From NCBI GenBank assembly GCA_017591395.1, contig WEDG01004125.1:62001-126000 (forward strand): a stretch of DNA of 64,000 nucleotides. The letters are read 5' to 3'. This DNA is from Schistocephalus solidus (Eukaryota > Platyhelminthes > Cestoda > Diphyllobothriidea > Diphyllobothriidae). Of this stretch, positions 10,660 through 22,309 are shown one piece after another. The notes under the pieces were generated by a model. It was given only the letters and a program-made list of their open reading frames with translations, searched no databases and was not told the DNA's origin. Made by a program: the position numbers and the translations under genes. The first letter of the stretch is position 1. Each line of letters begins with the position of its first letter.

Positions 10660-13177
10660 CTAAAAGGCAAAAAGAAATGCAACTGAAGTTACAGAAATTG
10701 AGAAGTTTTAATGGTCTGCAACTAAAATTTAGCGTTATTATATTCACCTCACTTATTCCAAAAAATTCCACTGAGCCTAGAAAATGCATTTATAATTAAT
10801 TTTCGCAAACGAAATGGTTACCTGCTTGAAAGGAAATCTATTTTGCTTTGTGTTTGGACGATTTTTATGCTAATAGATACCCAGAAATAGTTTGCACGTT
10901 GGCGAGAGTTATATTCAAGGGCACTTGCCCTTCTTAAAAACTGTTTATTTTTTTCCATGTTAATCAGATAAAGCAAGATTCAAGCTTTTTTATAGAACCC
11001 CAGACATTTAATCGAATTTGCAATTCTAGGTGCTTTGATGCTGTAAAAAGCAGTACTAACGTGTAATGGCAATTCAATGTTTAAACTAACCCCAATTTTC
11101 TGTCCTTTGTGAAGAGTGTTAAATCTTACTGCCGTGCGCTCCCCACCAAAAGCTTTGTTAAAGTAGAAGCGTATCATATAGTACTTTATACATTATCAGG
11201 TTTATGCTTAGGAAAAGAGCGATTGATAAATTGTTTTTCAAAATACCTTTGTATTCATATGGCCACGCCGTTGTATATTAACAATCAAAGAACGAAGTCT
11301 TAAAATGAACAAATGTAGCAAAAATGCTTCATAATTAAAAGTTATTTCTTTCATTTGTGGCAGGAAAATAACTACACATTTGCCGGAGGTTTACGTATTG
11401 CAGTAACTTTCCCAAATATTGTTTAAATTTTAGATCGGAAAACCTAAAGAACGTACACATCTGTCAGTGAAATACCTTATGAAAACACTTTCTAAAGAAG
11501 TATTTGGCAATACCAGACGAAAACCTCATTCTGTTGATAAAATATATCTGAAAAAATGTAGAACGAGAAACAGCTCAGCAAATTCGTATGTAACTATATT
11601 AGACCCTTTATTCAAATGGCCATAAAAGACATTACACTTATTCCTAAAAAAAACTATTTAGGCGTAAATTTCACTACACGACTATCTTCAATCGTCATCC
11701 TGCATGTGCTGATATATATATTTCTCAGTTTGTGCATAAACAGGCATTGTGTGTACTATAAACTGATATTTACACATTTTAAAAGACTTTTGGTAATTTT
11801 TGTATTTTCAGATTTTCTTAAACAATGTTGGTTTTTCTAAAAAACGCATTTATATTGGAACAATCGAATTCTATCATAAATATCCGGCATTTCAAGTAAT
11901 ATTGCGCAGGCAGGTATAAGAATGTTTTGGTGTCAGATGAAATGAACGCCTTCCCGCAAAGATATTCATTTCAGAAAAAATTAAGGGCATGCTAATATTC
12001 TGCCAGTATGCAGTCGATGTATTTAGCCAGTTTATGCGCAATCGTGCTGTGATCCAGACGAATTAGCCTTTGGTAGGCAGATTGTTTAATAACCGATCGC
12101 AGAGGTCCCTCTCTAGTTAAAATCTAGGAGATCCGAACCCTTTCCGTACTAGACTGCCTTCACTCCATACTAAAATATCATGAGTGGCAGCAATAACGCA
12201 CATAACCAGATGCGGCTGGGCAAAACTCGCTATCCAAGTGGCTTAAATTTCATCCAAAGTAGAAAATAGAACCATGGGGCAGACACTCATGTATCCCCAA
12301 TCAAAACAGCAAGGAGTTTGTTTTAAGTTTCACAGCGAACAGTTTGATTTAAACCGTCCGTGCAGATTCGGTCACACAGTTCACTTTGGGGTTCTCATAC
12401 CCGTGTCCCACCCAAAAGTGTTCCTAAAAAAATCTTTTGTAATCCATCAGAACCCTGACACGATATGAGATCTTAATTCCGTAAGGAAATTAAGATGAAT
12501 TTCCTTACAGTTAAAGTGAACAGTTAGAAGTAATTAAACCTTAAGAACCAGTGCCGCTGTGGGTCCAGTGCACAACAATTCAGAAATCTGAAAACATTTT
12601 GTAAACTTAAATTTACAATTTCTTCAGTTAAATTATTCCAAGGCGACATAATTCTCTTCAAATTGGCTTTAAAATGTATATTTTTACTCCTATTTTCTGT
12701 AAAACATGTTTAACTGTATGAGGATGTTGATAATTAGTGATGTAACGTCATGCTACTTAGGCAGTCGATTATATGGCGTGCGCTTTTTGCAGCTGGCGAA
12801 AATAAGTGAATTCAAAAGCCAGTTTTCTATTGTGTCGGACATTTCGAGGGATTATGGTGCATGCTCATCAATATGTCAGTCCCAATGAACTTACCCCTCC
12901 TAAATGAAACTAAATTTAAGAATTTGAGATAATGGTTCATGAGATAGCCTACCGAGGGTAGAACTTTTATAACCGCACCTTACCTGATATTGCATGTAGA
13001 ATATGCCTCGTGAGTTCAGAAATGGGGGAGGGGCTGAGTGGCTGATTTCGAAAGAGCGGCCCCAATCGTGGATTAATAATAAATATTCGGCGTACACTGC
13101 CACCTTATGCTGAAAATTTAGACCCGTGACAGTTCACCTCAAAGAAAGCTCTATAAGCAGGACCAGAGCAAACGCAC
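10660..13177 (-). other. Intron of the PDZ/C2 gene
   Basis: AT-rich intronic sequence between the C2 exon at 13.2 kb and the 46-nt exon. No further exon with matching phases and no recognisable repeat was found. Confidence 0.4.
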
Positions 13178-13317
13178 CTTGATCGTCTTCAAACCTTCAG
13201 ATTGAGTGACGGGTGGCGGAAGTGACCGTGTGCCTGCCTGTCGGTACCCGGGTACTACGATATCACGAAGATCGTGGAGCTTGAACCAGTGGGGCTGTCC
13301 ATCAAGAAGATCTTTGT
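13178..13317 (-). CDS. RIM/Piccolo-like gene: C2 domain exon 3 (C-terminal strand and linker)
   Basis: The exon begins after the acceptor TTTCGTCTCACAG and ends at a strong donor (ATCAAG|GTGCGT). The previous exon ends with one G; joined to the first two bases it makes Asp, then KDLLDGQPHWFKLHDLRD follows. That is the closing strand of a C2 domain, very like the LLD..PHWYKL segment of RIM C2A. It continues with a linker containing RSLPPPVTQ. Length is 140 nt, phase 1 in and phase 0 out. An RTE-like LINE fills the intron on its 5' side. Product: active-zone scaffold of the RIM/Piccolo/Fife family, which organises vesicle release sites at presynaptic membranes. Confidence 0.75.
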
Positions 13318-14711
13318 CTGTGAGACGAAATAATCAGGGAAAGTTCTTTTATTTAAAATAAAAGCTTGCTATTATCTTTCCCGCTATGCGATTTCCATTC
13401 TGTTTAATATCCCTTAAGAAATTTTGTTAGCCTAAAACCTGGTATTCTTCGGGGCGTGGATGATGAGAGCTCATGGTTTTTTCAAGTAGGTTAAGGAGCT
13501 ATCAAGTATTAGCTTACCATTAGCATACTGCTAGAAACTGCGGCGGGTCGTTGATCCTGTTAATTTACAGTTCAAACAAATCAATTTTACACCAAAGGCC
13601 TCTACTGCAAGGAACCCTAACACTGTAGTTGACGTACTGAGCAGCAGCCACTAAACTCTCCCCAGCTCGGAGACACACGTCTGTGCAGACAGTCGCTGCC
13701 GTCGAAATCCCAAACTAAAAATACCACTGATCGACTAATAAAGCACATACCATAAGGTACAAACAGCCTCTATTTAGCTCGCACACACATATGCTCGTTC
13801 ACAAGTCACACCCAACGACGTCCGTCATGTGCTCCAAAACTCTGTGGGTGTCCTGAGATGGTGACTAGCGCATGATAATAGACTGCACCGCATCAAACGC
13901 ACACTTGGTGTCGATCAGAATCAAGAAGAACGGGGGGCAAAGGATTGTGTGCCGTAATTGACAGTGCTTAACATTCCGCCTGCGCGATTCACACGCACCT
14001 GGTTCGTACAAGATAGACCATTGCAGCTACGGGTTGTAACGCACAATAATAATGTAAAGTGTCCACTTGTGAAGAGGGAAGAATATGCGCCGCTTGACTG
14101 TGGGCACAAGTGAAAATACGATCTTCAAGGCCGCAAATGAGAACGAGGATAGGCTAATAGGGACCCACAGTTTAAATAGCATGTCGCTTCGGATCCACGC
14201 TGGAAGCAATCAGCAGAAACAGTGCTTGCACAAATATTATCCTTATCTGAAATAGTTTTTGATGATGTATTCAGATGTGAATCCGAAACGTCTGGCTTTG
14301 CGTCCGCTTCTTCTGCTTCTTCTGCTGCTTCTCCGTGTCATTACTGTTAAATTAATTTTCATTCTAAGAGACCGAGCATGAGCCAGTTTTTATAGTTTTT
14401 GTCTAAATAATTAGTAATCCTAGAGACTAAAAACAGCCCATCGAATTATATATTTAACCAACCATTAGACACAAAACTGAAAAATGGTACTTTAAGATGA
14501 CTGCATGTATCCTTTTGACCAAAATCCTTGCATATGACAAGTTATTGGCATCTATGGAGAAAAAACATCACGTAACGTCAATTGATGAGCTTCATCCAGA
14601 GCCAGAGGTTCATCCGTCTCAAAATTTGCTTAGATTTTCATGGCCAACACAAATGGCAAGGAACGATGTCCACAAAAATCAAATCATTCCAATCGAAATT
14701 GTCCTTCGCGT
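13318..14711 (-). other. Intron sequence with CTT-rich tract
   Basis: Intron of the minus-strand gene. It contains a hammerhead-core-like motif at 14,259-14,291 and, just after it, a CTT/CTG trinucleotide run (about 14,306-14,336). The region 13,640-14,220 is GC-richer than usual intron and may be another old repeat that I could not name. Confidence 0.35.
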
Positions 14712-17700
14712 TTCGCCCAGCTGTATAACGAGTAAAATGTCATCCAGTTCACCACACTCGGAGTCCACGGATGCGCACGCCGTTAACACCAGAACTGGTT
14801 TGACGACAATGACGCTGACATCAGTACCTTACTCGCGGAGAAGAATGGACTACACAAAGCCTACATGGACCTTCGGACTGACACCACCAAGCAGCCTTCT
14901 TCAGGTGTCGGTGCCTTGTACGGCAACGGCTGCGGGAGATGCAGGATGCCTGGATGATCCAAAAGGCTGAAGAAATCCAGGGGTATGCAGACCGCAATGA
15001 AATGAAAAACTTTTTCACAGCCATCAAGGCCATCTACGGCCCATGTATCAAGGGGATTGCACCGCTGCTCAGCTCTGACGGTACAACACTGCTGACAGAG
15101 AAATCGCAAATTCTGAAGCGTTGGGCTGAGCACTTCAGAAGTGTCCTTAATTGCTCATCAGCCATCCCTGATGCTGCCATTGACCAGCTCTCTCAAGTGG
15201 ACACGAACAATGACCTGGATCTGCCGCCTTCCCTACCAGAAAACATCCGGGCCGTGCAGCAGATTTCCAGCGGTAAAGCACCGGGATCCGACGCAATCCC
15301 ACCGGAAGTCTACAAGCACGGTGGGCCCCGGCTGATGGCAGAACTCACAACACTCTTCCAGGCAATGTGGCGCCAAGGACAAGTTCCTCAGGATTTCAAG
15401 GACGCGACCATCGTCCATCTCTACAAACAGAAGGGGAACCGGCAACTCTGTGATAATCACAGAGGCATCTCATTGCTCAACATCGCCGGGAAGATCTTCG
15501 CCCTCATCTTTCTCAATCGTCTTAACGGTCACCTAGAGCAGGGCTTGCTCCCGGAAAGCCAATTTGGCTTCCGCCGACACCGCGGAACAACCGATATGAT
15601 CTTTGCCGCCCGCCAGCTACAAGAGAAGTGTCAGGAGACGCGAACTCACCTATATACTACCTTCGTGGATCTAAAGAAAGCCTTTGACACGGTGAATCGT
15701 GACGGACTGTGGAAAGTCATGCAGAAATTCGGCTGTCCTGATCGGTTCACGCACATGGTGCGTCAGTTTCACGACGGGATGACGGCGCGCGTCACTGACA
15801 ACGGGATGGTATCCGAAGCATTCACAGTGACCAACAGAGTGAAGCAGGGCTGCTTACTGGCCCCCACCCTCTTCAGTCTCATGGTCTCTGCTATGCTGAT
15901 GGACGCCTACCGCGATGAGCAGCCGGGGATCCGCATCACCTATAGAACTGAAGGGCACCTTATCAACAGTCGGCGTATGCAGGCTTCAACGCGTGTGTAC
16001 GACTACAGTCCATGACTTGCTATTCGCAGACGACTGCGCCCTTAATACCGTGTCGGAGGAGGACATGCAAAGGAGTATGGACCAATCTGCTGCAGGCTGC
16101 GCGGATTGTGGATTAACAATCAGTACAGCCAAAACGGTTGTCATGCGCCAGCCGCCATCTTGCGCGGAATACAATTCTCCTCGAATCAAGGTCAACGGTG
16201 CTCAAATCGAAAACGTGGAAACATTCGCTTATCTAGGAAGCACGCTGTCACACAACACGAGAATCGATGACGAGGTTGCCCAACGGATCTCTAAAGCTAG
16301 TCAGGCCTTCAGCCGGCTGCAGGCCTCGGTGTGGAATCGCCACGGTATTCACCTGAACACCAAACTGAAGATGTACAAGGCCGTCGTCTTGACGACACTC
16401 CATTACGGAGCGGAGAACTTGACCCTCTACTCGAACCAAGCCAGGATGCTTAATCACTTCCATCTTAGCTGCCTCCACAGACGACTGAACCTTAGATGGC
16501 AAGACAGGATCCCGGACACAGAAGTCCTGGAGCGAATTGGAATCCTCAGCACCCGCGCCATGTTGAGGCAAGGACAACTGCGATGAAGCGGACACCTGGT
16601 AAGAATAGATGATGAGCGACTACCAAAACGACTTTTTCCAAGGAGATGTCACTAGGGGTGCTCGCCGACAGGGAGGTCAAAAACAACGCTACGAGGACAC
16701 GTTGAAGTAATCACTGAAGCAACTGCAAATCAACCAGGCGACCTGGGAGGACCTCGCACAGGATAGACCGGCATGGCGAAGATCCGTAAAGACTGGCTCA
16801 GCAATCCATGAGGCCAACCGGATCGCCACCGCCAAGGCCAAAAGAGCGGCACGAAAGTCACCAGCACCCCGAACCAACACCGCCAATGCCCAGGCCCTGC
16901 CAACATGCCCGCGCTGTCAACGCAACTTCCGCGCGCGAATCGGTCTGGTTGGACATCTTCGGACGCAATGCACCAACAATCCGACATTTCCAATTTCTAC
17001 GTCAAATTCTGCCAACCCTCCTTTTGACTCCCCCACCCTCACTCCTGGCATCAATTCCATTAGCCCCACCATTATACAGACCACATCCCAATACTTATCA
17101 CCTGTTACCCCCACCACCGCAACCACCACAACCTTAGCCTTTACTACCACCACCATCACCACCATTAGCGATGGGGAATCTCTCCTAAGCTGTTCTCAAT
17201 GCGACCGCATATTCACCTCACGCATCGGCCTGGTCGGTCACTAACGAACCCATCGTACAGAGACTGGTGAGCCAGTGCCTGGAGCACCAACACACAGCAG
17301 AGATCGCCGCCTCCACTGCCCTTACTGTCCTCGCACGTTCACTCATCGCATGGGCCTATTCGGGCACATGCGCATCCATGACAGCGGAATTCACCACAAT
17401 GCTGACAACACCGATACACCATGAACATCCTTCGCTCCTGCCATTCATACCACCACTGCCACCCCCACTACCGTGAATGACATCCCCCAGCCTCTTCCAA
17501 TTTCTCCTGCCCACACTGCACCCGCCTTCACTGCCCTCACTGCTTCCCGCACATTTACACACCGCATGGGCCTATTAGGACACATGCGCCTCCACGACAA
17601 CCTGCGGAAAACCACCGGAGGATAAGCCACATCAGCGCCCAATATCTACCCTAATACATAGACAGCACCCTCACAATCATCATAATGCACCTGTTAAAAT

Positions 17701-18485
17701 CACGGCGTCCTAGAAACCGTGGCTTGGAAGGCTGTCAATCTGACGCTTACACCAGACCACACTGTCGGCCCAGTGTATGTTCTGTGTGTGTCGAGTGGCT
17801 GACTAGTGGACTAGGGAGTCAGACGGCGATGGCTCCTCCATGTCCTCTGAGTAAGTAGATCCTGGTGTGTGCGTTATGGGGACCAGGTCGTGCTGTGGCG
17901 CGTGAAGACGGGCATGCCGACCCGTCAGCCAATGCGCCCACTCCCACATCAGACAACTGACTGGCTCTGACGGTGGTCTGATTGTGGGGGTGGGGGAGAG
18001 AGTGAGGTCAACAGCTCAGCACATTTTCCTCATTATAAACAATCTGCCGCGCTTGAAACTATCATGGTGCGCTAAAAGCCGTGGCTTGGAAGGTTGCCAA
18101 CTGATGGGATAACTCGGACCAAGTGGTCAGCCCAATGTGTGTTTTGTGTGGAGTGGCTGACTGGCGGACTGAGAGTCAGGCTGCAATGGCTTCTTCTTAA
18201 TGTGGCCTTTATGGCACTCCCACATCGTGGGATCCGATCCAGGTGTGGTTGTACGCCCAGGGGCGGTTCCGGCCGTGCCAGCCACCTGCGTCCACTCTCA
18301 CCTCCGGTCTTCTTGGCTCTGTCTTGACACCGGGCCCAGGTGGAGGAGAAGGAGAAGGTGGGGAGCTGCAGCGCAAGGCTACTATCACTTAAAACTAATT
18401 CACGCGCAAGTCACCGTCCCTGCACCACCTGGTATGGAGCATACGGTGGACCTCTTCTAAATCGACGGTCGAACGAGTATAACGA
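14712..18485 (+). mobile_element. RTE-like LINE copy 1, 5'-truncated
   Basis: A non-LTR retrotransposon copy containing a linker region, reverse transcriptase, a zinc-finger tail and a long 3' UTR. The endonuclease domain is missing, so the copy is 5' truncated; the first recognisable coding sequence is near 14,720. The 3' UTR holds two related units, near 17,713 and 18,074, each starting around GCCGTGGCTTGGAAGG-type sequence. The 3' end falls at GACGGTCGAACG, followed by a short imperfect tandem (AACGAGTATAACGAGT); short tandem tails rather than poly(A) suit the RTE clade. It lies in the intron between C2 exons 2 and 3, antisense to the host gene. Clade assignment is from memory of conserved RT phrases, not a tree. 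Confidence 0.8.
14722..17625 (+). pseudogene. RTE-like LINE copy 1: reverse transcriptase plus zinc-finger tail
   Basis: The longest open piece (14,939-16,015) carries the RT fingers and palm in order: SGKAPGSDAIPPEVY, a DNHRGISLLNIAGKIF block, FGFRRHRGTTD, motif A (FVDLKKAFDTVN) and motif B (VKQGCLLAPTLFSL). A frameshift near 15,990-16,005 moves the frame to 15,915-16,586, which carries motif C (LLFADDCAL), the FAYLGST block and the thumb. A TGG-to-TGA change at about 16,585 ends it: copy 2 has Trp there. Upstream frames are also broken by stops near 14,740-14,790. From 16,905 fragments of a zinc-finger tail follow (CPRCQRNF..., CSQCDRIF..., CPYCPRTF...), again with stops. RT would copy element RNA at the nick by target-primed reverse transcription. 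This copy cannot encode it. Confidence 0.85.
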
Positions 18486-19235
18486 GTTAAATTTTTTATA
18501 GTGAGGATATGTCTGCGCAGCATATGGAACAGTCAGCCTTTTTAACTTTGCTCTAATGAAAAAGCTGAGACTGCTGGAGGTGGGTGTGGGATTGACGTCT
18601 GACCAAAGATAAACATTCTGTCTACGCGTGCCACACGTGACCTCTTACGCACAGCATGTAGCAGGCTCCCACCAAAACAGCATTTTGGCACTTCTGTTCA
18701 TAATATTGACATGGAGGCAAAAGTAATAAGAAAGATTTGCAGCCTGACACGAAGTTCTGCGAAAGACAGTGTGGTCACGTCGGATAGCCATCTACAAGCC
18801 CCAACTCATATCGCGTTTTGGAAGATCTAAGTGCGTGTATTTGTTTCTTAACCAGAATTCCACTACTTTTCTGAGAGGGTAAACTCCACATCGTCAACCT
18901 CTATCTATCTTTAATATTTCAGGCCCTGAGGGACTGTCTGAACCTGTTAGTAGGCAAGAGATAAAATGTTATGCACCAGCTGAAGCGGCATGATGGCCTA
19001 CTTGTAAGCTGTATCATGAGCATTTAAGTTAATAGTTCTGCGCACTTCGAAAAACCTGAGACACGGGTATTTAAGCAAATTCGAAAAACGATTGACTTCA
19101 TCTCATCCACGGCGCTAGTCCTTGTGAGGGTCAATACCTGCACATCGAAGATTTAAATTTAATATCTCCTGAGGGCCTAGGTATGATGACATTTGTGAGG
19201 GATTGACACAGAAAGATAACCAACAGAAGGCATAC
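18486..19235 (-). other. Intron of the PDZ/C2 gene
   Basis: Intron sequence between RTE-like copy 1 and C2 exon 2. No feature recognised. Confidence 0.4.
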
Positions 19236-19420
19236 CTGAGAGGTGGATTATAGCTTGGCCCATAAAATCGTTCATTTTCAGCCGATCGAAATCCCACATG
19301 GTCACCTCGAGAACACGCTTCTTTAGCGTGCGCTTCAGGCAGTTCATGAAAACCACGGTCTGTTGCCACTCCGGTTCAAGTGTGTTGGGGATGTATTTCA
19401 CTTGCCTATTCAAGTCCATG
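19236..19420 (-). CDS. RIM/Piccolo-like gene: C2 domain exon 2 (core)
   Basis: Exon of 185 nt with acceptor TTTTCTGAAG and donor TCAG|GTATGC, phase 2 in and phase 1 out. After the Asp codon completed across the splice it encodes MDLNRQVKYIPNTLEPEWQQ, then a strand and loop, then LEVTMWDFDRLKMNDFMGQA and IIHLS. This is the C2 core: the T-L-x-P-x-W segment, the LEV..WD.D calcium loop and the NDF.G strand. It resembles Piccolo (LNPEWNQT, LEVTVWDYDR..NDFLG) and RIM (LEPKWNQT). The loop-3 aspartates (WDFD and ND) are all present. Phases match both flanking C2 exons exactly, so the three form one domain. Confidence 0.85.
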
Positions 19421-20184
19421 CTTCAGAAAATATGGTAAAAAAAGTGATTAGGAGGACAAAAGTGCAAAAATAACATGGATTCTGAGCGTAAATTCAGCTA
19501 GTCGTGATGAGGTGCAAAATAAGTAGAGACTACCATAAAGGCACATAAAAAATACCACATTTAATACATTTCGAAAGAAGATAATTTCTACTAGTTTTTA
19601 TTCGTTGAAAAAAAGAAACAGATTAAAAGACGCTCATAACGTTCGAAGTGCATTCCGAAATACGCCATTAAAAGTTTTTTCTTCGGAGTACCATATAAAT
19701 GTGCATCTTCTAAGAATAACCCATAACAGGCGAATTCTCACTACAAGCACCAAGTATGAAACAGGATATTAAAAGAAACAGGAGAGTTTGCGCGAAAATT
19801 ACTGATACCGGCTATGGAGACTGAATTACCCATTTCTGATTTACTTGGCCTTGCCAGTACACCCTAAATGCCTTTACACGTGGTCATGTTAAGTTACAAC
19901 TGATGGAAAAAAATTATTTCAAACAATGTCTCCTCACTAGTAAACTGTCATTACTTGTAACACTCTGCTTCCTTTATTGACGAAAACCTACAGAGCGCTA
20001 GTGATTCTCTCACTTCCCGTTCTGCCTTGGAGCTCATTCTTGTGCCACCCTCTAGCAGCCGCACAGCGGCTAGCAGAAGAAGAGGCAGATAGATATTTCC
20101 GGCAAAGGCAAGGGATACTGGAATGGCTTTTTCTGGCTCAATAACCGTCAGCAGCCTGTCATATCGACGGGCCCGTGAATCAAT

Positions 20185-20340
20185 ATTTAGACCGTTGGAC
20201 TTCTGACCAACAGGTCATGAGTTCGAGTCTCACGTGGGGCTCCGCCTGAATTTGGATATGATTGGCTGATGATGGCTAATGAGCCAGAAAATTCTACTCC
20301 AGTCTCGTGTGTTTTCGTTGGCATTTTTCATCCGATTATG
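20185..20340 (+). repeat. tRNA-derived SINE copy
   Basis: A pol III B box (GAGTTCGAGTCTC) lies at about 20,219-20,231, with a degraded A-box region 45 bases upstream. It is followed by the family body TTGGCTGATGATGGCTAATG and AGCCAGAAAA. The body is shared with the copies near 5.04, 21.41, 34.12 and 62.7 kb. Confidence 0.55.
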
Positions 20341-21309
20341 CTACCTCTTGTAATGTACACTCCGCTAGATGAAAATGACTTAGTTAAAAACCTGAAAGTA
20401 GCGTTTAAACTCTACGATAAATATTTTGCTAACAGGGCTTGCAGAAGCGTAAATTTAAAACGAATTATGTTTATCACTGGGTATGTTTTGTTCCAGGTTT
20501 CTGGAAACATTATTTGCATTAGGTTTGCACGCAAATGCTACTGCGTACGGCGGACCATTAAAATACATTTTAACGACATTCTGATGAGCATCCTGTCAAC
20601 ATTTATCTATTTTTATCCCTCACATTGAAAGACGTACACTTCAAATAAAACGCAGATGTAGCCATATCGTATTAACCGCACATAAAAGAACAAGTAACTT
20701 AAAAGAGCGCCCTTAAGATCATATGGCTCAACCAAGGGTGTCTATAAGGCATCCCGAAATATTTATCCGCTACCTCTAAGTTGGAGTTAAATTCCTTAAA
20801 CTCTGTTCATATCCATTAAAAATCAGATGCATCAAGCTCTGCCAAACAAACACAAATGCTGATGTGCCTGAATTTCCTAAGGTTATTTAAATGATGAATG
20901 TACACTATCATAAGTAATTCGAGAATATACCAATTCCTTCTTTCATTTTCGGTGCCACGTATGTTGTATTGTATCCAACACATAATACTTGTCAACGCCC
21001 AGACTCACTTACTGATACAACAAACGATGTTGATTAAAAAAGCCTTCTTTAAATGACCGGGTTCACTGGAACCAAAACATTTGGTCAGACATGCTTTTTT
21101 CCCTGGCGCAGCAAGTTCTATTTTTCAATTTATTCGGCCGTAAGTGTTGCTTAAACAGCAATAATAAAAAGCAGACAAAGATTCTTCGCCCAGCTCTACC
21201 TAAAAACATGCAATAAAACAACCGCCTAGCAAGTTAGACCAATTCTATGGTAGTAGGCGCCCTGTTGTGCTTTGGGGCTCAATCTCAAGACATCCTCCCC
21301 CAACGGCAA

Positions 21310-21480
21310 GACAAAGAGTTCGTAGCGCAGTGGATAAGAGCATTGGACTTTAAAAACAGGTCAATAGTTCGAGGCCCTCGTGCCGCAGCGTCTGGGGTTG
21401 GGTATAGCTGGCTGATGATGGCTAGTAAGCCAGAATTGGCCATGCAAATCTTCCTTGTCATTTTTAGTTATGTTATTCTG
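21310..21480 (+). repeat. tRNA-derived SINE copy with intact A and B boxes
   Basis: The best-preserved SINE. The A box region reads TAGCGCAGTGGATAAGAGC (21,323-21,341) and the B box AGTTCGAGGCC (21,366-21,376), at normal tRNA spacing. The body follows with GGCTGGCTGATGATGGCTAG and AAGCCAGAATTGGCCATG. It lies in an intron of the minus-strand gene. A true tRNA gene is excluded because no acceptor stem closes the cloverleaf. Confidence 0.6.
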
Positions 21481-22172
21481 TCAGGACCCATTCGTTTCAT
21501 TTATAGCTAGTTGCTCTTTCGCATAGAGTGTAAACCGAAATTCTGAAGGATTTTTCGATCAAATTATTACTGAAGTGCAGTTATATAGTGATAATCTTGC
21601 AGGATAATCCACCGATATATCAGTCATAACATAATTCGTTATTTTAAATTAGCCTCATTCGGTCGCCTGTGAACACTAAACATGGTAAATGATGGCAGTG
21701 TTTTCGAGTGTAAAATTATAATAAGCTATAATTTGTTATCAAATAGGTACTAGAGATACAATATTTTGTGCATTTTTTTAAAAAAACATCTTTGAAAATA
21801 TATAGGCGATGAAAATGAATGAGACCCTGCAAGTACTTTTGTATTTTTTTATCTAGTGGAGGTTTATCAGGTGGTTAGAAAGAAGCCCCTACAAAAGCCA
21901 ACACCTTGTCGTGATTGAAATTAATAAAACTTCGACTGCGGAATAGTTCATCTTACAATAAAACGTAAGGAAAGTGTGTCAATCAAAAAGATATTCTGAA
22001 TTTTCACTGAGTTTTCATGCTATTAAGAAACATTTGTACAACAAGTAGCAACAAAATTAAGCATACACGTTGGAAGCGAAATAAACTATTAACTACAATA
22101 CGGAGTATGACAATAAAACGCAAAGCATCTTTTACTACTACCATAACGTCTGAGAACAGGAATGCAACTCAC

Positions 22173-22309
22173 TCTTCGGTGGGATCTGGGTGCAGACGCA
22201 ACTTCACGAACGGATCCGCAAGTCCATTGAGGTCCATTGCACGCAGACCACGAGCTCTAGCCACATGGACAGTCAGGCTCTGGTCGTAGTCATCGAACGT
22301 CAGTATCAA
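22173..22309 (-). CDS. RIM/Piccolo-like gene: C2 domain exon 1 (N-terminal half)
   Basis: Exon of 137 nt with acceptor CTACTTACAG and donor GAAGA|GTGAGT, phase 0 in and phase 2 out. It encodes LILTFDDYDQSLTVHVARAR, then GLRAMDLNGLADPFVKLRLH and PDPTE. This is the start of a C2 domain: the L.L.F.Y....L.V.V..A..L opening, then the first calcium loop with Asp in MDLNG and ADPFVK. The 2-base overhang (GA) joins to C at the start of 19,420, giving Asp and a continuous domain. Type I topology like RIM C2A, Piccolo and rabphilin C2 domains, which bind acidic lipids, often with calcium. The phase-0 start fits the phase-0 end of the linker exon at 39.0 kb. Confidence 0.85.

Larger units (their letters stand above)
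19421..22172 (-). other. Intron of the PDZ/C2 gene with two SINEs
   Basis: AT-rich intron between C2 exons 1 and 2, containing SINE copies at about 20.19-20.34 and 21.31-21.48 kb. The 119-codon plus-strand frame starting at 20,269 begins inside the first SINE and has no family resemblance. Confidence 0.45.

Noticed and set aside
21310..21380. Possible functional tRNA gene
   Set aside because: A and B boxes are present, but the flanks do not form an acceptor stem and the same body sequence follows in other copies, so it is a SINE.
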